From Acidobacteriota bacterium (lineage in GTDB: Bacteria; Acidobacteriota; Blastocatellia; Pyrinomonadales; Pyrinomonadaceae): 6,206 nucleotides of DNA. How positions within the stretch are numbered: position 1 is the first letter of the stretch; every line of letters starts with the position of its first letter. Below are positions 1-5,521 of the stretch, one piece after another. The DNA is taken from contig JACCRD010000034.1 in assembly GCA_013813755.1 (NCBI GenBank), forward strand, positions 1-6,206, read 5' to 3'. The position numbers were made by a program, and so were the translations under genes. The notes under the pieces are model-generated. The model was not told the origin of the DNA. It was given only the letters and a program-made list of their open reading frames with translations, and made no database searches.

Positions 1-67
1 GCTAAAAGACGCAAAAGCCCGTAGGCGCTTTCGATTTGAAAAATTAAGAAATCCCCTGCTTGAAAAT

Positions 68-80
68 TTTGTGACACAAA
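68..80. promoter_or_regulatory. 13-bp perfect palindrome, possible operator over the -35 box
   Basis: TTTGTG-A-CACAAA is a perfect dyad around a single central A and covers the candidate -35 element GTGACA. Such placement is typical of repressor operators. The DNA around it is AT-rich, so chance is possible, and I do not recognise a known regulator consensus with this spacing. Confidence 0.3.
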
Positions 81-100
81 CTTCTCCTTTTTTGTATAGT
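71..100 (+). promoter_or_regulatory. Candidate sigma70-type promoter, distal, for the thiolase gene
   Basis: GTGACA at 71-76 (5 of 6 to TTGACA) is followed after 18 bases by TATAGT at 95-100 (5 of 6 to TATAAT). This is the best-spaced promoter match in the leader. Transcription would start near 107 and give a leader of about 125 bases before the thiolase ATG. The -35 box lies inside a 13-bp palindrome at 68-80, which could let a repressor block it. The assignment rests on consensus only, and promoter preferences of this organism are unknown. Confidence 0.4.
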
Positions 101-157
101 GATAATTTTAACCCTTTTTAATCCTAAACAATGTTTTGATTAAAGAGAAATGCGCCT

Positions 158-190
158 TTGACTCAATTTATATCTTGGTTTGTATATGAT
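158..190 (+). promoter_or_regulatory. Candidate proximal promoter for the thiolase gene
   Basis: TTGACT at 158-163 matches the -35 consensus at 5 of 6 positions. The -10 partner is unclear. TATATG at 183-188 is 19 bases away (4 of 6) and TATGAT at 185-190 is 21 bases away (5 of 6), both longer than the ideal 17. Transcription would begin near 195-200, giving a short leader of about 35 bases ending in a good ribosome binding site (AGAGGG at 219-224, 7 bases before the ATG). Confidence 0.35.
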
Positions 191-231
191 ATTCTTATTT
201 TAATCAATAAATTATCAAAGAGGGAATAAAT

Positions 232-1425
232 ATGTCAGATACAAAAGATGCAGTTATTATCAGTGCCGCACGGACGGCGACAGGGAAATTCCAGGGAAGT
301 CTGAAGAGTTTTTCAGCGACGGATTTGGGAAGTATTGCTATTAAAGAAGCGGTTAAACGCGCCGGTGTCGAGCCGAATGAAATTGATGAAGTAATTATGG
401 GCTGCGTTGTGCAAGCCGGGCTCGGACAGGCGCCAGCCAGACAGGCGGCTCTGAAGGCGGATTTACCGCCCGAAGTTTCAGCGCTGACCGTGAATATGGT
501 TTGCGGTTCGGGACTTCGCGCGGTCGCGTTGGCGGCGCAGGCGGTTAGATTGGGCGATGCTGATTTCGTCGTCGCCGGCGGAATGGAATCAATGTCAAAT
601 ATTCCTTTTGCGATGCCGCAGGCACGTGACGGGTTCAGAATGGGTGACGGTAAAGTTGTTGATTTGATGGTTCACGACGGACTTTGGTGTCCTTTCGAAA
701 ATTGGCATATGGGCAACACCGGCGAAGTTGTCTCGGAAAAATATCAGATCTCGCGCGAAAAGCAGGACGAATACGCTTACAACTCGCATCGTAAAGCCGC
801 TGAAGCCAGAACTGCCGGACGATTCAAAGATGAAATAGTTACCGTTGAAATCCCGCAAAAGAAAGGCGATTCAATTATTTTTGACACCGATGAAGGAATT
901 CGCGAAGACGCAACCGCAGAAAGTTTGGGTAAATTAAAACCGGCGTTCAAAAAAGACGGTGGCTCAGTGACGGCGGGCAACGCCTCGAGCATCAACGACG
1001 GCGCGTCGGCTGTAGTTGTTACTTCCGCCGAAAAAGCTTCAGAACTCGGCGCGGAAGTTTTGGGTAAAATCGTCGCTTATGCTACATCCGGAATCGAACC
1101 AAAATATATTATGATGGCTCCGGTGCAGGGCGTGAAAAATGTTTTGGAAAAAGCTGGTTGGAAAATGGAAGATGTTGATTTATTTGAGCTTAACGAAGCC
1201 TTCTCAGTACAGGCACTCGGCGTAATGCAGGAACTCGGACTCGATTTGGATAAAGTAAACGTCAACGGCGGAGCGGTTGCCATCGGTCACGCGATCGGCA
1301 ATTCGGGCGGGCGAATTTTAACGACGCTGCTTTATGAAATGAAACGGCGAAATGCTAAAAAAGGCGTTGCGGCTTTGTGCCTTGGCGGAGGAAATTCGGT
1401 GGCAATGGCGGTTGAGAGAGTTTAA
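232..1425 (+). CDS. Acetyl-CoA acetyltransferase (thiolase family)
   Basis: This thiolase joins two acetyl-CoA into acetoacetyl-CoA plus CoA, or runs the reverse thiolytic cleavage. It is probably cytosolic, as no signal peptide is seen. Its 397 residues match the usual 390-400, so it appears complete. The acyl-carrying cysteine is Cys91 in VNMVCGSGLRA. An HMGNT segment at 159-163 lies in the substrate loop region. NEAF is at 321-324, the catalytic His353 is in GHAIGNSGG, and the second catalytic cysteine is Cys383 in CLGGG. The ATG is well placed, with AGAGGG 7 bases upstream and the typical N-terminal opening (AVIISAARTATGKF). The C-terminal His motif has Ala where most family members have Pro (GHP), and the usual SGAR reads SGGR, but all catalytic residues are present. 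The Hbd gene 166 bases downstream fits the next pathway step. Chain-length preference (acetoacetyl-CoA or longer 3-ketoacyl-CoA) cannot be read from the sequence, so atoB, thlA, phaA and fadA-like roles all remain possible. Confidence 0.95.
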   Translation: MSDTKDAVIISAARTATGKFQGSLKSFSATDLGSIAIKEAVKRAGVEPNEIDEVIMGCVVQAGLGQAPARQAALKADLPPEVSALTVNMVCGSGLRAVALAAQAVRLGDADFVVAGGMESMSNIPFAMPQARDGFRMGDGKVVDLMVHDGLWCPFENWHMGNTGEVVSEKYQISREKQDEYAYNSHRKAAEARTAGRFKDEIVTVEIPQKKGDSIIFDTDEGIREDATAESLGKLKPAFKKDGGSVTAGNASSINDGASAVVVTSAEKASELGAEVLGKIVAYATSGIEPKYIMMAPVQGVKNVLEKAGWKMEDVDLFELNEAFSVQALGVMQELGLDLDKVNVNGGAVAIGHAIGNSGGRILTTLLYEMKRRNAKKGVAALCLGGGNSVAMAVERV

Positions 1426-1471
1426 AAATGTTTATGCCGCCGAATAAATGGCTGTAAATTTTTTAGCAAAC

Positions 1472-1521
1472 GAAAACAAACAAGCGATAAGACAAATCAA
1501 TCTTGTCGCTTGTTTGTTTTC
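1472..1521 (+). terminator. Intrinsic terminator after the thiolase gene (21-bp hairpin)
   Basis: The arms at 1472-1492 and 1501-1521 pair over 21 bp with one G-U wobble, around an 8-base loop (CAAATCAA). The core GCGATAAGA / TCTTGTCGC is flanked by an A-rich run on the left and a T-rich run on the right (TTGTTTGTTTT). This is the layout of an intrinsic, possibly bidirectional, terminator in which the A and T tracts also pair. It starts 46 bases after the thiolase stop. It would separate thiolase transcription from the Hbd gene or reduce read-through. Confidence 0.7.
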
Positions 1522-1591
1522 CGCAAACAATTTGGTTTATGTTTTAACAAAACGTTTTCCAGAAAAATTTCAAAAAGGATTTTAATTTAAT

Positions 1592-2443
1592 ATGAATGAA
1601 ATTATTGGTGTGGTTGGAGCCGGAACGATGGGCAACGGAATCGCGCAGACTGCCGCGAATGCCGGTTTTGAAGTGGTAATGTGCGACATAAAGCAGGAAT
1701 TTGTTGAGCGCGGCGTACAGAATATTAGCAAAAGTCTCGATCGTTTTGTCAAAAAAGAAACAATGACCGAGGATAATAAATTTGAGATTCTCAAACGCAT
1801 CCGGGCGACGACGGATTTTGAAAGCTTGAAGGATTGTTCTTTAATTGTTGAAGCGGCATCTGAAAATTTTGATGTAAAAAAGGGAATTTTTGCAGAACTT
1901 GACAATTTGACCGCGCCGGAAACTATTCTTTCAAGCAACACTTCTTCGATTTCAATTACCAAAATAGCAGCGACCACTAAACGTCCGGACAAAGTTGTCG
2001 GGATGCATTTTTTCAATCCGGTGCCGCTGATGAAACTCGTCGAAGTTATTCGCGGAATCGCCACCAGCGATGAAACTTTTGCCAAAGTCAAAGATGTGTC
2101 CGAGAAACTCGGCAAAGTTCCGGTAGAATGCAATGATTATCCGGGCTTTGTTTCAAATCGCGTTTTAATGCCGATGATTAATGAAGCGATTTTCGCGCTT
2201 TTTGAAGGCGTAGCGACGAAAGAAGCGATTGACGAGATTATGAAACTTGGGATGAATCATCCGATGGGACCGCTTGCGCTCGCTGATTTTATTGGGTTGG
2301 ACGTGTGTCTGGCGATTTTGCACGTTCTGCACGAAGGTCACGGCGATCCGAAATATCGTCCATGTCCGCTTCTAAAAAAATATGTCGACGCGGGTTGGCT
2401 CGGCAGAAAATCAGGCAGAGGTTTTTACGATTATCAAACGTAA
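1592..2443 (+). CDS. hbd: 3-hydroxybutyryl-CoA dehydrogenase (Hbd type)
   Basis: The enzyme reduces acetoacetyl-CoA to (S)-3-hydroxybutyryl-CoA, or the reverse, with a nicotinamide cofactor in the cytosol. The N-terminal Rossmann fold has GAGTMG at 9-14 and Asp32 at the end of the second strand, which usually favours NAD(H). Catalytic residues line up with the clostridial Hbd as I recall it: Ser118 in SNTSS, His139 in GMHFFNP, Glu151 in EVIRG and Asn189 in GFVSNR. The C-terminal helical dimerisation domain holds NHPMGPLALADFIGLD (about 222-237) and ends with GRKSGRGFYDY. At 283 residues it is the standard single-domain length, without a fused crotonase. AAAGGA at 1574-1579 is the likely ribosome binding site, 12 bases from the ATG and so a little far. 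No convincing promoter was found between the preceding hairpin and this start. The thiolase upstream supplies its substrate. No crotonase, acyl-CoA dehydrogenase or PHA synthase lies in the window, so the synthetic or degradative direction is open. Confidence 0.94.
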   Translation: MNEIIGVVGAGTMGNGIAQTAANAGFEVVMCDIKQEFVERGVQNISKSLDRFVKKETMTEDNKFEILKRIRATTDFESLKDCSLIVEAASENFDVKKGIFAELDNLTAPETILSSNTSSISITKIAATTKRPDKVVGMHFFNPVPLMKLVEVIRGIATSDETFAKVKDVSEKLGKVPVECNDYPGFVSNRVLMPMINEAIFALFEGVATKEAIDEIMKLGMNHPMGPLALADFIGLDVCLAILHVLHEGHGDPKYRPCPLLKKYVDAGWLGRKSGRGFYDYQT

Positions 2444-2458
2444 CTTGCGAAATGAAAA

Positions 2459-2470
2459 AATCCCGGGATT
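2459..2470. repeat. 12-bp perfect palindrome after the Hbd gene
   Basis: AATCCCGGGATT is a perfect palindrome starting 16 bases after the Hbd stop. It has no spacer, so an RNA hairpin would keep only about four pairs, and there is no T-run behind it. It is therefore a poor terminator. It could be a protein-binding site or chance. No other terminator was seen between the Hbd gene and the next promoter, so some read-through into the peptidase genes is possible. Confidence 0.35.
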
Positions 2471-2490
2471 CTGATTTAAAGTGACAGATA

Positions 2491-2519
2491 CTTTTTGTTA
2501 ATTTTTGGCATCTTATAAT
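2491..2519 (+). promoter_or_regulatory. Promoter for the M16 peptidase pair (perfect -10)
   Basis: TATAAT at 2514-2519 is a perfect -10 box, 50 bases before the first peptidase start. The region 17 bases upstream (CTTTTT, 2491-2496) matches TTGACA poorly. TTGTTA at 2495-2500 is a better match but only 13 bases away. The promoter may therefore depend on an activator or an upstream A/T element, or follow different -35 rules in this phylum. Confidence 0.5.
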
Positions 2520-2522
2520 TAA

Positions 2523-2543
2523 TCTACGTTTTCACAACGTAGA
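2523..2543. promoter_or_regulatory. 8-bp dyad at the predicted transcription start, operator or leader hairpin
   Basis: TCTACGTT (2523-2530) and AACGTAGA (2536-2543) are exact inverted repeats around TTCAC. The dyad begins 4 bases after the -10 box and so covers the expected transcription start. As DNA it is placed like a repressor operator. As RNA it would form a hairpin close to the 5' end, 18 bases before the ribosome binding site (AAGGG at 2561-2565), and could stabilise the messenger. The sequence does not tell these apart. Confidence 0.45.
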
Positions 2544-2569
2544 AAAAAGACAAATTAATAAAGGGAAAA

Positions 2570-3919
2570 ATGCGAAAATTTATTGTCATATTATTGTTGT
2601 TAGTTTTTATCTTAACCTCAGTCGCCGCTTTATTCGGGCAAACTAAAATTAGTCCGCTCAATATCAAAGAGCGCACACTGAAAAACGGTTTGCGAGTCGT
2701 ATCTTTGCAGGATAATGCAAGCCCGACGGTGGCAATTCACGTCTGGTATGATGTCGGCGGAAAAAACGACCCGGAAGGGCGTTCCGGGTTCGCGCATATG
2801 TTTGAACATATGATGTTTAAATCCACAAAAAATATGCCGAATGAAAAAATGGATCGGCTGACCGAAGATGTCGGCGGTTTCAATAATGCTTCGACGGCTG
2901 ATGATTTTACAAATTATTATGAAGTAGTGCCTTCAAATTATCTGGAGACTCTTTTGTGGGCGGAATCGGACAGAATGGTTAATCTGAATGTTGACGAAAC
3001 AAATTTCGCATCCGAACGAGAGGTAGTTAAAGAAGAATTTCGCCAGAGCGTTCTAGCGCAGCCATACGGCAGACTTTACGAATTTATCAATTCTCTATCT
3101 TTTCAAACACACCCTTATAAACGCGGTGTAATCGGCAATTTGGACGAATTAAGCGCCGCGACGACGAAGGACGCGAACGAATTTTATAAATTATTCTATC
3201 GCCCGGATAATGCTGTTTTAATTGTCGTCGGTGATTTTGAACAAGCTCAATTCGATGCCTGGACAAATAAATATTTTGGTCGAATTGCGTCAATCAAAAC
3301 AAAAATTCCGCGCGTGACGGTGAGTGAACCTGAACGAATTGCCGAAAAACGCTTTTTGCAAACCGCGCCGAATGTTCCGTTTCCGGCGGTCGCCATTACA
3401 TATTTCGCGCCAACTTCAAAAAGCGCGGACGCTCCGGCGCTGCGGATTGCCGAAACGATTCTTTCCGGCGGCGAAAGTTCGCGTCTTTATCAGGAATTGG
3501 TATATAAACAGCAAATCGCGCAGGAAGCCTCCTTTAACGCCGACATCCGGGTTGACAAAGGTTTGCTTTATTTTCTCTCCATCGCATCTGAAGGTAAATC
3601 AGCCGCTGAACTCGAAAAATCTCTGCTTTCTGAATTGAATAAAATTCAAAACTCGCTCGTCACCGCCAATGAACTCCAAAAAGCGAAAAATCAATTGATC
3701 GCGCGTAAACTGCGTGAACTCGAAACAAACGACGGCAAAGCGATTGCGATTGAACGCGCCGTGGCTTTCCAGGGCGATCCTAAAACGGTGAATACCGACA
3801 TTCAAAAACTGCAAGCCGTCACCGCGTCTGACGTGCAGAGAGTGATGAAAAAATATTTCACAGATAAAAACCGGATGGTTATTTATTACCAGCAGGAAGT
3901 AGGAGTAAATTCAAAATGA
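2570..3919 (+). CDS. M16 family zinc metallopeptidase, catalytic subunit, exported
   Basis: This is a pitrilysin/insulinase-family (M16) peptidase, probably degrading peptides or small proteins in the periplasm. Residues 1-24 form a Sec signal peptide: a basic start (MRK), a long Leu/Ile/Val core, and a likely cut near residues 20-24. No lipobox cysteine is present. The zinc motif is His76-x-x-Glu79-His80 in FAHMFEHMMF. The third ligand is expected at Glu156, 76 residues on, with the conserved Glu149 seven before it (SEREVVKEE). The second half is the C-terminal M16 domain, with GGESSRLYQE at 300-309. There the Arg and Tyr that normally bind substrate are Val311 and Gln318. The 449 residues match two M16 domains of the M16B size, and nothing looks truncated. 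The next gene overlaps this one by 4 bases and keeps the missing Arg/Tyr, so I infer a heterodimer. Natural substrates cannot be named. Roles as a processing peptidase are possible. Confidence 0.93.
   Translation: MRKFIVILLLLVFILTSVAALFGQTKISPLNIKERTLKNGLRVVSLQDNASPTVAIHVWYDVGGKNDPEGRSGFAHMFEHMMFKSTKNMPNEKMDRLTEDVGGFNNASTADDFTNYYEVVPSNYLETLLWAESDRMVNLNVDETNFASEREVVKEEFRQSVLAQPYGRLYEFINSLSFQTHPYKRGVIGNLDELSAATTKDANEFYKLFYRPDNAVLIVVGDFEQAQFDAWTNKYFGRIASIKTKIPRVTVSEPERIAEKRFLQTAPNVPFPAVAITYFAPTSKSADAPALRIAETILSGGESSRLYQELVYKQQIAQEASFNADIRVDKGLLYFLSIASEGKSAAELEKSLLSELNKIQNSLVTANELQKAKNQLIARKLRELETNDGKAIAIERAVAFQGDPKTVNTDIQKLQAVTASDVQRVMKKYFTDKNRMVIYYQQEVGVNSK
3901..3905 (+). promoter_or_regulatory. 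Ribosome binding site inside the first peptidase gene, coupled start
   Basis: AGGAG lies within the last codons of the first M16 gene, 10 bases before the ATG at 3916. The start and stop codons share bases (ATGA at 3916-3919). This strong site plus overlap suggests translational coupling, which helps make the two proteins in equal amounts. It also supports this ATG as the true start of the second gene. Confidence 0.75.
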
Positions 3920-5379
3920 AAATTGATAAATCGAAAATTATCAGAGTTGTTTTAGCACTTGGCATTTTGCATTTTGCGTATTTGTTTGGCGCCTACGCGC
4001 AGGAAACTCCGCCCGCGCCCGCCGCGCCGAAATCAGTCAGAATTCCAGCAGTTCTGGAAAAAAAACTGGCGAATAATTTAACGGTGGCAGTGATTGAACG
4101 AAAAACCGTTCCGCTCGTAACAATTCAATTAGTAGTTAAATCGGGCGCCGAAACAGAAAAAGTTGAAAAAGCGGGTTTAGCCAATTTGACCGCCTCACTT
4201 TTGACAAAGGGAACAAAAACGCGCACCGCGACCGACATCGCCGAACAGATCGAATTTCTCGGCGGCTCAATCAATTCCGGCGCCGGTTGGAATAATACGG
4301 CAATCTCAATCACCATCACTTCTGACAAACTGGAACAGGCATTGGCGATTATGTCGGACGTTGTTTTGTATCCAAATTTTGAACAGAAGGAAATTGATTT
4401 GCTCAAAACGCAGACGCTCGACGGGTTAACATACAACCTTAAACAACCCGGATTTTTGGCAAATTATGTGGCGAGCGCTTACAGTTTTGGAGAGCATCCG
4501 GCAAGCGGAACGCCTGCCAGTATCAATTTAATTAAGCGCGAAAACATAACCGAATTTCATCAAAAAAACTTTCAACCGCAAAATTCCGTACTGATTTTCA
4601 CCGGAGATATTGTCGCTACTAAAGCTAATGCTTTAGCGAAACAGTATTTTGGAAAATGGGAAAATAAGTCAAAAAACAACCCGACAGTATTTAAGAATGT
4701 TGGCAAAAAAAATCAAGAGGCAAAAAGAATTTTGGTCGTAGATTTACCAAATTCGGGTCAAGCTGCTGTTAACTACACAAAAAATTTGCAAGGGGTTCCC
4801 CGAATAAAACAAAATTTATTTTTTTCAGCAACCGTTCTCAACTCGTTGCTCGGCGGCGGTTATTCGTCGCGACTTAACCAGGAAATTCGCATCAAGCGCG
4901 GACTAAGTTATGGCGCGGGCAGCAGCTTCGCGTGGCGCGTTGGTTATAGTAATTTCGGAACCAGAACGCAGACCAAAAATGAATCGGCGGCGGAGGTTGC
5001 CGAATTGGTTTTGGCTGAAGTCAACAAATTAGCCGACGGTTCAATCGCGGAAAGCGAATTGATGCCTCGGAAATCAGTTTTGACCGGAAGTTTCGGGCGC
5101 AATCTGGAAACAACGCAGGGTTTAGCCGCCGCCGTTGCTGATTTATATAGTTTCGGATTGCCCACAAGCGAATTGAATTCTTATATGAACAATGTTCAGA
5201 CTGTTTCCGACCAACAAATAAAGAATTTCGCGGCGGCAAATTTGATGGGTGGTGACATTGTGATTGTTGGTGATTACGCCAAATTCAAAGATGATTTAGC
5301 AAAGCGTTTTCCCAATCTGAAAATCAAAGTTATAAAGGCTGATGAAGTAGATTTAAGCAAAGAGAATCTACGCAAATAG
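3916..5379 (+). CDS. M16 family peptidase-like protein, non-catalytic partner subunit, exported
   Basis: This is a second M16-fold protein, probably the structural and substrate-binding partner of the peptidase just upstream. Residues 1-28 look like a Sec signal peptide (KIDKSK, hydrophobic core, likely cut after AYA at 26-28), followed by a Pro/Ala-rich linker at about 31-38. Where active members have HxxEH, this protein has Asn90-Leu-Thr-Ala93-Ser94 in GLANLTASLL. The distal zinc ligand position is Gln166, although the preceding Glu159 is kept. It should therefore bind no zinc and have no peptidase activity of its own. The C-terminal domain is well kept: GGGYSSRLNQEIR at 313-325, with Arg325 and Tyr332 seven residues apart like the substrate-binding Arg/Tyr of insulinase and other M16 enzymes. 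Length is 487 residues, slightly long because of the signal, linker and a Lys-rich tail. The reading frame is intact and the domains are well kept, which argues for a working partner, not a decaying gene. The ATGA overlap and internal AGGAG support co-translation. Confidence 0.92.
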   Translation: MKIDKSKIIRVVLALGILHFAYLFGAYAQETPPAPAAPKSVRIPAVLEKKLANNLTVAVIERKTVPLVTIQLVVKSGAETEKVEKAGLANLTASLLTKGTKTRTATDIAEQIEFLGGSINSGAGWNNTAISITITSDKLEQALAIMSDVVLYPNFEQKEIDLLKTQTLDGLTYNLKQPGFLANYVASAYSFGEHPASGTPASINLIKRENITEFHQKNFQPQNSVLIFTGDIVATKANALAKQYFGKWENKSKNNPTVFKNVGKKNQEAKRILVVDLPNSGQAAVNYTKNLQGVPRIKQNLFFSATVLNSLLGGGYSSRLNQEIRIKRGLSYGAGSSFAWRVGYSNFGTRTQTKNESAAEVAELVLAEVNKLADGSIAESELMPRKSVLTGSFGRNLETTQGLAAAVADLYSFGLPTSELNSYMNNVQTVSDQQIKNFAAANLMGGDIVIVGDYAKFKDDLAKRFPNLKIKVIKADEVDLSKENLRK

Positions 5380-5402
5380 CTTTGAGTTGCAGCATTACAA
5401 AC

Positions 5403-5436
5403 AAGAAGGCGGAAATTGTGATTTTTCCGCCTTCTT
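5403..5436 (+). terminator. Intrinsic terminator after the M16 pair
   Basis: The arms at 5403-5415 and 5424-5436 pair perfectly over 13 bp (core GGCGGAAA / TTTCCGCC) around an 8-base loop. The hairpin begins 24 bases after the stop of the second peptidase gene. The tail after the GC core is TTCTTCAAATTT, so the T-run is weak, but the stem is strong and well placed. It likely ends the peptidase transcript and separates it from the decarboxylase gene. Confidence 0.7.
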
Positions 5437-5521
5437 CAAATTTAAATGTCAAATTTTTATCTCAGAACTTGTATCTTGCGCGGCGCTTTGTTTGAATAAA
5501 TACAGCGAAGAAAATGAAAAT

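Noticed and set aside
68..80. Possible Rex (redox repressor) site, because of the TTGTGA half-site
   Set aside because: Rex sites as I know them have TTGTGA and TCACAA separated by about six bases. Here the arms meet around a single base, so the spacing is wrong.
1..121. Open stretch in frame 2 from the left edge to TAA at 119-121, and a short frame-1 stretch ending TAG at 22-24, as possible tails of an upstream gene
   Set aside because: Neither shows a recognisable protein pattern, the stretches are too short to judge, and frame 2 runs through the best promoter match. An upstream gene end here cannot be supported.
136..207. 9-bp inverted repeat TTGATTAAA (136-144) and TTTAATCAA (199-207) around the proximal thiolase promoter
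   Set aside because: The arms are 54 bases apart and almost pure A/T in an AT-rich region, so chance matches are expected.
1549..1558. Palindrome AAAACGTTTT upstream of the Hbd gene
   Set aside because: Only 10 bp, mostly A and T runs, and no promoter was recognised for it to control.
1582..2133. Open frame of 183 codons on the minus strand, antisense to the Hbd gene
   Set aside because: It lies fully opposite a gene with intact family motifs. Its translation is Ser/Ile-rich with no recognisable domain, as expected of a mirror frame.
4792..4825. GGGG-TT-CCCC followed by a T-rich run inside the second M16 gene, resembling a terminator
   Set aside because: The loop of two bases is too tight, the T-run starts 18 bases away, and the reading frame continues intact through a conserved domain.
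3916..5379. Reading the second M16 gene as a decaying pseudogene because HxxEH is lost
   Set aside because: The frame is full length, the signal peptide and Arg/Tyr motif are intact, and non-catalytic M16 partners are an established subunit type.
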